NCBI GenBank assembly: GCA_003049465.1
Contig: PYSS01000068.1
Location: forward strand, 148,709 to 212,708
Length of the DNA stretch: 64,000 nucleotides
Direction: 5' to 3'
Source: Magnaporthiopsis rhizophila
Taxonomy: Eukaryota > Ascomycota > Sordariomycetes > Magnaporthales > Magnaporthaceae
In this document: positions 53,986 to 64,000 of the stretch, piece by piece
Numbering within the stretch: the stretch's first letter is position 1
Layout of the letters: each line of letters starts with the position of its first letter
Made by a program: the position numbers and the translations under genes
Notes under the pieces: model-generated
Told to the model about the DNA's origin: nothing
Seen by the model: only the letters and a program-made list of their open reading frames with translations
Database searches by the model: none

Positions 53986-54570
53986 ATGGTCGGCGAGAAG
54001 AGAAAGTCGTCGAGTCCCTCGCAATCGCGCAAGAGCCGTCGTCTTCAGAAGCTGGACCCGGCTTATGACCTTCCATCCAGCGGTGACGAGGCTGAGGTTG
54101 TCGTTCAGGACAATCAAACTGAGGAGCGAGCTGGGCTCCCGCAGGATTTGGCTGTGACGGTGCTCCCGGCTCAGTCAGACAACCTTCAAGTCGGTGCCGA
54201 TACCGTCAGCGCGCTGATGGCTCATCTCGAGGAAGCCAAGCGCGTTCAAGCTTTGAACGAGGTGTTCTCCGCTCCGGCTCCAAATCCCGATCCTGTCCCG
54301 ACCGAGAATCCCGATTACGATCCTGCGGCCGGCCCTTCTGAGATCGCCAATCATCCTGCGGTCGATCCCGATATCCCAGTCTCTACCAACGACGTTACAG
54401 ATCTCGTCGCGGCAGCGTCGCAGGCAGTCGATGCCGCGGACGCTCATTTGGGATATGTGCCTGGGCCTTCAGGCGATCATCAAAAGGAGGATGAAAGGTC
54501 CGCGCCAAGCAAGAGAAGAATGCTTATTGGCGAGCAGCCCTTCAGCGCCAGATGGATCACGGCAATCTGA
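53986..54570 (+). CDS. Disordered acidic hypothetical protein, possibly truncated
   Basis: The frame of 194 codons starts with MVGEKRKSSSPSQSRKSRR, a basic nuclear-type N-terminus, then LPSSGDEAEVVVQD. It continues through an Asp/Pro/Asn-rich region and ends SARWITAI. Composition suggests a disordered protein or the N-terminal part of a larger one. No family is recognised. It may be related to the coiled-coil frame on the other strand, since neither has a complete-looking end. Confidence 0.35.
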   Translation: MVGEKRKSSSPSQSRKSRRLQKLDPAYDLPSSGDEAEVVVQDNQTEERAGLPQDLAVTVLPAQSDNLQVGADTVSALMAHLEEAKRVQALNEVFSAPAPNPDPVPTENPDYDPAAGPSEIANHPAVDPDIPVSTNDVTDLVAAASQAVDAADAHLGYVPGPSGDHQKEDERSAPSKRRMLIGEQPFSARWITAI

Positions 54571-56066
54571 TGGATGGGCAAGCCGATCTTTGTCCGCGTG
54601 CCGACGTCTATGGCACTCACTGACGCTGTGTTTGGGCGACGGGTGCGAGAAGGCCTTCCGCTCCTGACTGGCGCGAGCGCGGGAAATAATGCCCATTGTG
54701 GAAGTTTTCAAGTTCGAATAATGAATTTTGAGAGTATTTAGAGCCTTGTATCGTCTCGAGAGCTGTTTGGAGCTGATTGTGGGCTTTGAACGAGCTGATG
54801 GCTTCTACGGCATGTATCGCGAATGGAACGAATGCAGCGTTTGGCCAGCCATCAATTCCAATGCGCACTCCCCACTCCCAGGAGCTGCGCTCCTGCCGCT
54901 GGAGCAAGCTGTTGGGCTCCTTCTTGTGTAGATAGATAGGCAGGTAGGTAGGTAGGTATGCTACTTCCTCTATGCTCACAAATCATCCTGGATGCAAATG
55001 CCTCCCCAGCAATTGGGATGTATCGACTGGAAACTTGCCCCCGGCAGTTGCCTTGCAATCCCGCTGATGGCCTGTCTGGTAGGGGCGGTCTGCTCCGACC
55101 CATGAAACATCAATTTGGGCTAGTCTCCAGCGCCGCAACTGTTCCATGCATGGTGGCCGCCGACAGTCTGTTTGGGAAGGAAGGTAAAAGCAACCGCCTG
55201 TCAGCCTAGGATCAACGCTGCTCCCTTGGAGCCGGGGAAACCCCGTCTATTCTGACATCATTGGACTCTTTGGTTATCTCCATCGATGCTCGGCCCCAAC
55301 CCATCTACCGAGAATGCCCTCGCCACACACGTCGGCGACCACTGCCTGCCATCCAATGATTTCGACTCGATGTTCAAGTACCTCCATGACGAGTACTTCC
55401 CTCGCGTGACCTTCGGACCATGCCCCTGTGATCGAAGAAGTCGGTGCTGTTCTCTCCCTCCACGACGCCACATGCCCACGTTGACCAAATAATAACACGG
55501 ACCAATGGCGCACCGTGGATTTTGTATGCGAGGTCCGCGTTATTTTCTAGTCAAACGTGCCTCCGTCCGGCCTCTACTTGCGTATTAACCTACCTCGGGT
55601 GAAATGAAGAGCATACAGGTTCTCCTGGTGCAACATCGACATGGTCCCCATACCAAATTGAGAGCTAGAAAAGAACGTGGGAATCTCCAGAGGAAGTTGA
55701 TTGATGCAGGGGGTTAAGGGATTCAATGTGGACCGTGACATCACGTGCGCGGGCAGCCTGCCATGAGGAGCGAAGCAGCCCAGTCGGTATCGGTGTACAA
55801 GTTCCAGGGATAGTCAAGATACCGCCAAAGTGGAGGCATGAATAGGGTACCACAAAGTTACCTCCCACAAGCGTTAAGTTTACACCGGATCAGTGTATCT
55901 TTACCACCTACACGGACTATCTCCGGTACATCCCAAAATCGACATGAAAAGATCTCGCCTCCCTGGTACTTGACCCTCACCAACACCCCAACTCAACCCC
56001 TCCAGCAAGAACAAACTACGGCACATTCAGGCACCCAGGCAAAGATCTGGAACTCCAACCACACAT
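54571..56066. other. Intergenic with GGTA microsatellite
   Basis: A GATAGGCAGGTAGGTAGGTA run is at about 54935-54957. No coding frame is convincing; the 3' part is the promoter side of the 2EXR-like gene. Confidence 0.5.
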
Positions 56067-57221
56067 ATGAAGACAGCCAAAGCAGCCATGACGCCCGACG
56101 CTCGCGCATTTCCTCGTTTCAGCCAGCTCCCCAAGGAGCTGCGAGACCAGATACGGAGCTACGCCGCAAACGAGCCGGACCGGAAGCCAGGCGTTCACTT
56201 CTTGTCTGTGTCGGACCACGAAAGCTGGATAGCAGAGGACAAAGACAAGGACCTCGTTGAGAGCCTCAAGCAGCTCCTGCCCACAGACGTCGTCGATGGC
56301 GCCCTGCCCGTGCGCTTCTATGCGAGCGCTAGGCCAAACGAGAGCTCGCCCGGCGGCGGCCCAGGACGCAACCCGTCAACGTACATGACCAACCAAGGCA
56401 TGTGGGCCGCCTGTCTGGAATCTCGAGCTGCCATGACGAGAAAGATGCCGCATGCCCACAACAGGGCCAAGCTCTGCTTCCCAGTCGGCAACAGCAGCCG
56501 CTGCTTTGAGGTGCTCCCGCAGGACCTCATATGTGTCAAGACTTTCGACCTCGCGCGGACTTTTCTGGACGTCCGCACGCCCAAATACCCCTACCAGGGC
56601 GTCGAACATGTCGCCTGGGAGTTCGACCCTACCAAGCTACGCTGGATGAGTGATTCGTATTTCATCAACCAATTACAAAACGCCAGGCCACCCAACCAGG
56701 AGTTGGTAGACGTCCACCGCAACATACCCGAGGTGGTCACCGGAGGCAAGCCCTGTTTTCGGAGGCGCGACCTGCCCTTCGACGTAAGTGCGGCGGTCGC
56801 CGGAGCCAAGGCTTATCTCCAGAGGTTCTGGCTCATAGACTACCGGCTCAAAAGGCCGGCGGCTCCCCGGCACGACCGGCGGAGGCGCAAAGTCCGAAAG
56901 GACCGCTCCGCCTTTTACGGGAACGGCTGCCGCTTCGTCGAGGTGCGGCTTAGCGACAACGAGTGGGAGTACTGCGGCCTGCCGCCCGCCTCGGCCGCGG
57001 AGGCAAGGGGGTCCGTGTTCTGGATCAGGCGGGAGTTGGAGGTGGCGTACTGGGACTTCTATCGCTCCGCGAACGGTCACACCGATGCTGAAGCCGAGAT
57101 TTCCGACCCGGAATACCATCCAACCGAATACTGGCCCGAGGGCGGAGGGTATGAATTCCAGGATGGAGGGTTTGAGCACGGGGCAATCACTGGCGTTTTG
57201 GCGTGCGAGGATTGGGAATGA
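56067..57221 (+). CDS. 2EXR-like protein, 384 aa
   Basis: A single exon. Near the N-terminus FPRFSQLPKELRDQIRSYA is the 2EXR-type signature (F..F..LP.ELR..IW-like helix), as in a large family of Sordariomycete proteins. Typical later blocks follow: LESRAAM, then FEVLPQDLICVKTFD, VEHVAWEFDPTKLRW and a variable, basic region (PRHDRRRRKVRKDRS) before FWIRRELEVAYWDF and an acidic tail. No catalytic residues are seen. The family's role is unknown. A second ATG at residue 8 is also possible. Confidence 0.8.
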   Translation: MKTAKAAMTPDARAFPRFSQLPKELRDQIRSYAANEPDRKPGVHFLSVSDHESWIAEDKDKDLVESLKQLLPTDVVDGALPVRFYASARPNESSPGGGPGRNPSTYMTNQGMWAACLESRAAMTRKMPHAHNRAKLCFPVGNSSRCFEVLPQDLICVKTFDLARTFLDVRTPKYPYQGVEHVAWEFDPTKLRWMSDSYFINQLQNARPPNQELVDVHRNIPEVVTGGKPCFRRRDLPFDVSAAVAGAKAYLQRFWLIDYRLKRPAAPRHDRRRRKVRKDRSAFYGNGCRFVEVRLSDNEWEYCGLPPASAAEARGSVFWIRRELEVAYWDFYRSANGHTDAEAEISDPEYHPTEYWPEGGGYEFQDGGFEHGAITGVLACEDWE

Positions 57222-57454
57222 GGTATTCTTTTAGCCCGCTGTTTGGACTGGAGAGGACCGCGCAATACACCCAAAGGCCAAAAACGGGAAACTATTCCTG
57301 TTTCTTTTCCTGTTTCTTTTCTTGTTTCTTTTCCCGTTTCTTATGTTCATTATTTCCTTTAAATCAACCAAACTGGGGAGGGATAAAATCTTGCCCGAAG
57401 CCACTCTTTTTTTTTTTTTTTCGGCCGAATCTCCAAATGTGTGCCAGCGGTGGT

Positions 57455-57640
57455 TTAATCGTATAGACTCACCCAACCACTTCCTTACAGCATCTGCACG
57501 CGCCGCTGATCTTGAAGTGAGGGGTTCGTGGTATAGCCCACCAGTTCTCGACGTCCTGCGCTGAATGCTGCTGGTCTAGCGACAAGTTTGACAGCCCCCT
57601 GCATTTGTTTGAGGCGGTCAATTGGCTAATGTCGTGCCGG
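57455..57640. repeat. Mosaic repeat related to 28.4-28.6 kb
   Basis: Three blocks are seen: CACCCAACCACTTC in the same strand as 28.5 kb, block B inverted (57513-57596), and GGTCAATTGGCT with ATGTCGTGC from the GH20-like fragment (57611-57635) in the same strand. The order is shuffled relative to 28.4-28.6 kb. Confidence 0.6.
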
Positions 57641-57847
57641 AACGTCAGGGGGAGGAATGCCCTATGCCCTTTGGGCGATCGCCTCCGCGCATATAAGGGC
57701 CAGTCCTAGGCCCTCCTTTGGGAAGATGGATCATTTTTGTCTCTACGCACAATAGCAGGGCCATTCCCTAGATCACGACGATCGTTGTTCGTCACTTTTG
57801 GAGATTTCCGTGCCGTTTTTAACAGGAGTACCGACTCCTACCAACAG

Positions 57848-57957
57848 CAGCTTTTATTTGTATTTTTTATTTACCTTTTCCCCTCCTATTTCCTTGTATT
57901 AACCAAATTGGGAGGTGATTTCTGGATGGACCAAGATCCAGTCCTGCTCCCCGCCTG
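57848..57957 (+). repeat. Dispersed AT-rich element, copy at 57.9 kb
   Basis: Partner of the inverted copy at 27022-27145. Blocks AACCAAATTGGGAG and CCAAGATCCAGT are nearly identical. Confidence 0.7.
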
Positions 57958-58625
57958 CCCCTGTTGTCATGGTCTTCTTCAGCCCCAGGCAGAGCACAGC
58001 TGACGGGGAAACGGCCAACCCCTTCCGACTAACCACCTCAATTTTTTAACATGTCAGCATAGGAATCCTGCCAGGGGGGGAGGCCAGGGAAATTCCCCGT
58101 CTCTGACGTACGTCGGCTTCCTTCGCGCAGCTTTAGCGTCAACACGAAGAACTCGGCAGCATCAGCGTCCAAGCCCGTCCTCTTTACCCCTCCTCCATCC
58201 GCGTTCCCATTCTGGCCCAGGCGATATTGCTCCAGCTCAGCTCGTCAGCCCTACCCATTTAGCCGAACGGCAACCCAAACTCCCCAGCAGGAGACGCGGT
58301 TGAAAAGAACGATTTTCCAGGTTTCGGTGCGGAGACCCACCCTGCGCGCTCTCGGAAGAATACAAAAGGCCGCCGTCGCATCGCGGAAAGGCATCATGGT
58401 GACGCCACAATATCAAAGCCAAATTTGATCCGCCAAGAGACTAGTCTTGCTTCTATTTTGGGCACAGACCGTCGGGTAGCAGAGCCGGAAACGAGACCAA
58501 GCAGATCCGACCCTCCTGCGTATAATGACGCTCCTTCGTCTGCCCTGTCTCAGCCAGCGCTCTGCATGCCGTAACGGGCAAGATGGGATCTGCACCCGAG
58601 ACCGTCAGCCGCGTCCAAAAACATG

Positions 58626-58633
58626 TATATAAA
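58626..58633 (+). promoter_or_regulatory. TATA-like box of secreted Cys-rich gene
   Basis: TATATAAA lies 113 bp before the start codon at 58746. Confidence 0.5.
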
Positions 58634-58745
58634 CAGGCGGTGTAGTCTTGTCTCAAACCGTCCGTCATCTCGCTAGGCAAACCTCAAGCCACAGAAAACC
58701 AGCGTACAAACCAAAGCAAGTCGGCCAGCCACCACCACCACCACA

Positions 58746-59264
58746 ATGCACGCCTCCCTCGCCACCGCAGCCCTATGCCTGGTAATCCTCCCATCGGCCG
58801 TGCTCTCCCAGAAAAACGACGGCGACGACATGGGCAGGCCGTGCGGCTTCAAGATCGCCCCGTGCGAGCCGGGCAGCACCTGCTCGGCCCTGGACCCGGC
58901 GTGCCCGGCGACGCGGCACGAGAACTGCGCGGGCGTGTGCCGGCCCACCGCCACGCCCACGAAGCCCACGCCCACCGCCACCATCACGGGAAAGCCGACC
59001 TCGCCCCCGCACAGATACGAAGACTGCGGCGGCAGGCGCACGGTGCCCAAGAACTGCGCCGAGGGGTACATATGCGTCGACGACCCGTACAAGGGCGGGT
59101 GCGGCATGGCGTGCGACGCGCCGGGCATCTGCGTGCAGCCGACGACGCCATGCTCCGGGATCGGGGCCCGGCGGTGTCCGGGTGGCATGAAGTGCATCGA
59201 CGATCCCCGGGATAATTGCTGGCCTGCGAGGGGTGGGAGGGACTGCAGTGGGATTTGCGTTTGA
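58746..59264 (+). CDS. Small secreted cysteine-rich protein
   Basis: A single exon of 172 aa. MHASLATAALCLVILPSAVLS is a signal peptide. The mature protein has two Cys-rich modules joined by a Thr/Pro linker (TPTKPTPTATITGKPTSPP). Module 1 has CGFKIAPCEPGSTC and CPATRHENCAGVC. Module 2 has CAEGYICVDDPYKGGC then CDAPGIC, and a third part repeats the pattern with CPGGMKCIDDPRDNC and CSGICV. The cysteine spacing implies several disulfides. Similar proteins in plant-associated fungi are candidate effectors or wall-binding proteins, but no activity is shown. No intron is needed. Confidence 0.8.
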   Translation: MHASLATAALCLVILPSAVLSQKNDGDDMGRPCGFKIAPCEPGSTCSALDPACPATRHENCAGVCRPTATPTKPTPTATITGKPTSPPHRYEDCGGRRTVPKNCAEGYICVDDPYKGGCGMACDAPGICVQPTTPCSGIGARRCPGGMKCIDDPRDNCWPARGGRDCSGICV

Positions 59265-59527
59265 GGATGGGAGATGGACACAAGACAGACAAACAAGGAC
59301 GGGGCGGTGGCTGATTAAAATCGTGATTGATGTCATGGGAATCATCAATGCTATCGTGGCTCGCTATAAAACAGGGTCCTCCCTCCTCGTAATACTGCCT
59401 ATCCTCGTAAAATGGACTTGGAGAGAAAAAATGGTACAAGAATCTAGAGGATAGATACAACCAGGCAGTGAGAGTGTCTATGTGCTAGATGTATACACAA
59501 TCAAAATGTATGCTTCCCTGACCACAG

Positions 59528-61419
59528 TCAGTCGTCCCTCCGGTCCGTCATCAGATCCATCTCCTCGGGCTTGACCATCTTGGTCTTGTTCTTGATCTTC
59601 CAGAACGCAATGTTGAGCAGGTAGATGGGGATGCCGATGTAGCTGGTGATGAACTTGTCGACCTGGAACTTGGGCATAAAGGCGGAAAAGCCGTTGAAGA
59701 CGATGATGAGGATCGTGATGAAGAGCGCAATGTAGGCGCCCCAGGGAAGCAGCGGGTTGGTGTAGGGCAGCACCGAGCGCGGGATGCCCTGGGCCTTCAT
59801 GCCGCGCACCATGCAGATGTACGACACCAGGACGGCGATCCAGTTGAGGGCGCCAAACACGGTCACCATGGACACAAAGTAGCCGAACACGACGGCCGCG
59901 CTCGTCGTCACGTTGAGGTAACCGAGCACGATGAAGAGCGACGACAGCGCCACGGCGGGGATGGGCACGCCGCGCTTGTTGGTGCGGCCAAAAATTGCAA
60001 ATGCCTGCCCGTCCTTGGCCAGCGCCCAGAGCGAGCGCGCGGCCAGGTAGATGTCCGAGTTGGCGGCCGAGATGGTGAAGACGAGCAGGAGGCCGTTGAC
60101 GGCCTGGTCGAGCTTGTCGATGCCCGAGATGACGGCGGCCACGACGAAGGGGGAAGCGTCGCCCTTGGGCGTCTTGGACGCCGCCGCCGAGAGCAGCTTC
60201 TCGTGCGTCGAGGGGACCGCCATGCCGAGCACCAGGACGCCGCCCAGGTAGAAGAAGATGATGCGGCCCAGCGTCTGGCGCACGGCCCGGGGCACGTTCT
60301 TTCGCGGGTTCGGCGTCTCGCCAAACGCCACGCCCACCAGCTCGGTGCCGAGGTAGGCAAAGGTGGCCTGGACCATGGAGGCCCAGAGGCCGAGGAAGCG
60401 GCCGAGGCTGCCCTCGATGCCGTTGTACTGGGCGAACGCGCCGGGGTTTTGCCAATAGTAGAAGCCGGACCGGAAGCCGTTGGGACCGCCGCCGAGCGCG
60501 ATGATGAAGCAGAGCAGGATCAGCATGACGATGACCAGCGCCTTGACCAGGGACATCCAGAACTCGGCCTCGCCAAAGAAGGACACATGGATGAGCTGCA
60601 GTTGTCGTCAGTACATGTTGGTACAGACCCTTCCTTGCTCAAACCCGGGCGTGGAAGGAAACTCACGTTGAGCAGGACAATGGCAATTCCAAACACGGTG
60701 ATCCAGACGCCGACGTTGATATCAGGTGCCCAGTATCTCAGGAGCAGGCCCGTTGCGGTCAGGTTGTTTGGCAGCACGACGGCGTATTTCAGGAAGTAGT
60801 TCCAGCCGGTGGCGTAGCTGTTGAGAAGACGATCCCGTTAGCGGACAACATTGGCTGAAGCAAGCTGGTAGCGAGAGACAGCACGTACCCCATGGCAGGA
60901 TCAACAAAGCGGGTAGCGTAGCCAGAGAAGCTCTTCTTGTGGGGGAGCCAGGTGCCCATTTCGCCGAGTGCGACCATGACGACGTAGACGACCCATCCCA
61001 TGAGTACGTAGGCGATGAGCAGCGAGCCGGGGCCGCCGTTCTTGAGCGCCGACGCGGAGCCGAGAATCAGACCAGTACCGATGGCGCCAGCAATAGCCAT
61101 CTGCAGAGAGCCAGCACCAGTTAGCAAACAGTTGTTCGTATCACTCTCCCGGCTGTCGGCTCGAGGTCACCGCGGGGCGTATCGGATCGACTTGCCATAT
61201 CTAATTAGCAGCAGACAAGGCAATGTTAGCAGAGCTCAACCGGCTCCTAGTAGGCGCACAGCATCTAGCAGAAACTGGGGACGAACTCAGCTGGCGCGGC
61301 TTCATTCCACGGTGGAGGTCGTCCGTGGCCTCGCCGACCTCGCCGTCGCTGTTGACGGCGGCCGCATCGACCGGCGACTCGGAGCGCTTCTCGTCATCCT
61401 TGCTGAATGGGTTCTTCAT
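59528..61419 (-). CDS. Amino acid permease with 5-nt micro-exon
   Basis: Exons are 61287-61419, 61196-61200, 60889-61100, 60667-60817 and 59528-60595, giving 522 aa. The plasma-membrane symporter of the fungal AAP/YAT family takes up amino acids with protons. Landmarks are RGMKPRQL, AIAGAIGTGLILGS (helix 1), GEMGTWLPHKKSF, YATGWNYFLKY, WQNPGAFAQYNGIEG and ANSDIYLAARSLWALAKDGQAF. The C-terminus KTKMVKPEEMDLM lies in the cytosol. Exon 2 is only five bases (ATATG) and is needed to keep frame: RQL-NM-MAIAGAIG. Its downstream donor would be GC rather than GT. Substrate range cannot be told. A fragment of its 3' end is at 28204-28266. Confidence 0.88.
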
Positions 61420-63949
61420 CCTGACAGATTCCGTGTGATTCCCGCGGCTCGCTTTCTTTTTATTGCCCGTCGTCGGTTTCGGTGCTTTTTATAGGCGCCG
61501 ACCGAGATTCTTGTTCCCTGACCCAACTGGCGCACGTTATTACGCGTGCTTGGATGCCTCGATTAGTGGTCAATCACCGATCCCTGATGGACAAGTGAGC
61601 CACACGAGAGGCGGGCGGTGAATGGGACAGGGCGTGCGGCGGGAAGTGACCGTGGACGCGAACGCGAGGGGTAGGGGAAGAAGAGAAGGATTACCCCCGA
61701 CGGGATGAGGGTGGCATGGTTAGGTGTTTTAATACCACGGCAATTTGGCCGGCCTCCTCTGCCAAGATGTGTGTGGTGGTGGTGGTGACGGCAGCCTGTG
61801 GAGGAGGACGGTCGCACAGGAAGCAGCAAGTCCACCCGTCCTATTTCCCAGCCTGGTCACCGAGCATGGGGGCCTGTCAGTAACAGGCAGCTCCGGACGG
61901 AAGGGTGGCAAGCGGGGGCGGGCGTTGGAGATGGAAGGCCGTCCCATGTGCTCGACGCAAAGCGATCCACTGTCAAGTCCGACGAATCCCAATGTTCCAC
62001 TCGCAGAAAGATACCGAGGAGTGGAGGTACAGTAGGTACCCTGGGCCCGGGCCAGGCTCCCCTCGACAGCGATGTTCCCCAGACTGATAATGGAGAGACC
62101 GGGGGATGGTTACATGGGCGCCCAGCGAGCAGATTGGACATTGGATGGAACCGGACGGCTGTATGCGGGCACATGTAGGTTGGTTCGGCCTCGTTGCACA
62201 AACAACCCACTGGTTGTGTTGCATTCAGGTGGCACCTACTCAGCGCTTTGGGAGTTGGCCGCATGTCTGTCTCGTCTTTTTGCCCTCCTCTCTCCGTCTC
62301 TCTCTCTCTCTCTCCCAAAAGACCGATCAATACGAAGGGTGGCGCATCATCCCTCCTCCTTCCCCATTTTCCACGCTTGCCAAGAGATAAAGACCGGCAG
62401 AAACCCCCACACACCCCCAGGGGAAAGCCAGCCACCTACTCACTAGGTAGGAATTGCCCGCATATCTGACCGATGGTGGGGTCATCCATGCATGGAATCC
62501 GTCCGTCAGTTGGCTCTCTTGTGCTTCCGGAAAAAAAGAGTGAGCGCTAGCCCAGGAGTTGTCGGCAGCCAGTCGACAGGCCACTGCTGTGCTTTCTGGC
62601 TGTTTGCCGAGTCAAGCCATGGTCACTCCGGAGCACGCAATCAAGCACATGCCTGCAGGGGGAAAAAGGTGCCAGAAGTTGGGTACCTACCTACACTGAT
62701 GGGCCTTCCAAACACCAAAACACTCTGTGGTCAGTTCCTCCAGTCTCGCCAAGTTGACGTGCGGTCTGGAGAAGAGGGACGCCCCGGATCTCTTGACTTG
62801 CCTGGGCTGGAAGCTTGTGTACGCCACTCAAGCTGCCTCTTGGGCCTAGCCTGTCCCAAAAGGGCGACCGAGAGTGGCCTTTTCGCGCCTTTCAGGTGGG
62901 GCCCTTGGTTCTTATCCGGGCCTGACACCTGGCACGCTTGGCCGAGGCTTAGGACGCCCCGCCCAGAGATCTGCTGCTGGGCACCCGGTAGGCCAAAGAG
63001 CCTCGACTCGGCTGCACTTGTCCTCGGCTCCTGGCAGCTGTCTGCACGCACGGGGATTGCCCAGAAAAGGCTTATTTGGGGAGGGCAGAAAAAGGAAGGT
63101 CGGAAAGAGCCAGCAGCAGGGGTGTCTGTCCAATGTCCGACGCCGACTCGTGGTTATCTCTCATGCTTAAACGCTGCGACTCGAGCTGCGTGTTTACTTG
63201 AGCACGTGTTCATTTTGATGGCGGTGAAAATAATGAAGCCGTCAAAAGCCCCCAGCTAGAAGTCGTTCGCAACATGCGGTCTGCGGTCCAACCCACAAGG
63301 ACCAGGCACTGGACGACACCGAGGGTCTGGCACGCCAGAACACGCTGACGCATTGGGCACAGACCCAGCCCCAATGGCCGATGCTCTAATTACGGATTCA
63401 ATCACCGAAAAACAAAAGCCTCGCGCAGCCGCACTCGGTGAGATCCGACGGGTGGAGGCATACAGCCGCAGAAAACCACGTGAAGGACCCTTCAATTGGA
63501 GGACCAGACGCTATAGGTAGATACAACTACCTATATGATGCGGTGGCTTGCTTGCGGCTCACGGCACCTCGCAAGCTCGTGTGCTTTGGCTCCCTATTCG
63601 GTCACCGGATGGGTAGCCCGGCAGATGGTCGACAACGCACTACACATACTAAGGTCTCGGCGCAGCTTGCGGCTGAGGCACCAACGGGCCGTTTTCTTGG
63701 TGGCGGCGCTTAAACAAACTCCGGACTTGCATTTGCTGGTATCAAGACGGGAGGGATTCGTTCCTTGTCGGACATCAACAACGTGCTTTATCCGATCAGA
63801 AAACTAGGTTGCCGTCTCGACACCATTTCCGAAACCATTCGGCCCCTGCGAGCCGTGAGTCTCCTCCAACGCGCCCTTCCGATACGCCGCCATCTCGCTC
63901 CCAGTTAGGACGCTAGGACGCTAGAGGCATGAGAAAAGAGTAGAACAAG

Positions 63950-63999
<50 letters not shown>

Positions 64000-64000
64000 A
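61420..64000. other. Terminal intergenic stretch
   Basis: About 2.6 kb without a recognised gene; the longer frames (for example 62492-63259) have no motifs and poor composition. A (CT)n tract is at 62296-62314. The window ends in an A48 tract at 63950-63997. Confidence 0.5.

Larger units (their letters stand above)
57222..58745. other. Intergenic with dispersed-element copies
   Basis: Contains a TTTCTTTTCCTG tandem tract (57290-57345), a T14 run (57407-57420), the mosaic copy (57455-57640) and the dispersed element (57848-57957). No intact gene is recognised. Confidence 0.55.

Noticed and set aside
62492..63259. Plus-strand frame of 255 codons near the right end
   Set aside because: No motif, mixed composition, no splice context; treated as chance.

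Overview
The window is nuclear DNA from a filamentous ascomycete. Genes are interrupted by short introns of about 45-300 bp with GTRAGT-like donors, CTAAC/CTGAC branch sites and YAG acceptors. Exons are GC-rich. The gene content (a HET-domain protein, a DUF6594 protein, 2EXR-like proteins, a 3CxxC zinc-finger protein, secreted GH10/GH27/GH20 glycoside hydrolases) fits a Sordariomycete, probably a plant-matter decomposer of the Sordariales type. That placement is inference; no rRNA or marker gene is present. Gene order shows no operons or obvious secondary-metabolite cluster. Neighbours are transcribed independently.

Layout. 0-8 kb: a DUF6594 membrane protein cut by the window edge, a single-pass Cys-rich surface protein, a 3CxxC zinc-finger protein, a HET-domain gene flanked by two ~63-bp direct repeats, and a small hypothetical. 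11-17.7 kb: GH27 alpha-galactosidase, an M20 amidohydrolase, a hypothetical. 18.7-26.4 kb: a DHA2-type MFS transporter, an old-yellow-enzyme reductase, a tubby-like C-terminal domain protein, GH10 xylanase. 29-37.5 kb: a Gln-rich nuclear-type protein, a mitochondrial phosphate carrier, a GPI-anchor-type GH20 hexosaminidase. 38.3-42 kb: two diverged copies of an unusual minus-strand micro-exon locus. 43-49.4 kb: AKR1-type palmitoyltransferase, SRP receptor beta subunit, cystathionine beta-synthase. 50-57 kb: poorly recognised ORFs, relics and a 2EXR-like gene. 58.7-61.4 kb: a secreted Cys-rich protein and an amino acid permease. The remaining stretches are intergenic, with long homopolymer tracts, GA/CT-rich low-complexity DNA and relics.

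The strongest candidate for something undescribed is 38.3-39.85 kb. On the minus strand a chain of very small exons (12-84 nt) is bounded by good splice signals. From the Gly/Cys/Asn-rich exon onward every exon is a multiple of three, and four of them are one heptad (21 nt) or two (42 nt) of a predicted coiled coil. A diverged copy lies at 40.6-41.9 kb, where one intron is absent and one donor is lost. Other notable items are gene-fragment mosaics at 28.2-28.6 kb and 57.4-57.6 kb (pieces resembling the window's own GH20 and permease genes), a truncated LPMO-like first exon at 1.2-1.3 kb with a related sequence at 50.2 kb, an apparent one-base frameshift in the akr1 gene, and a 5-nt micro-exon with a GC donor in the permease. 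All exon coordinates come from reading splice signals by eye and matching family motifs; none is backed by RNA data.
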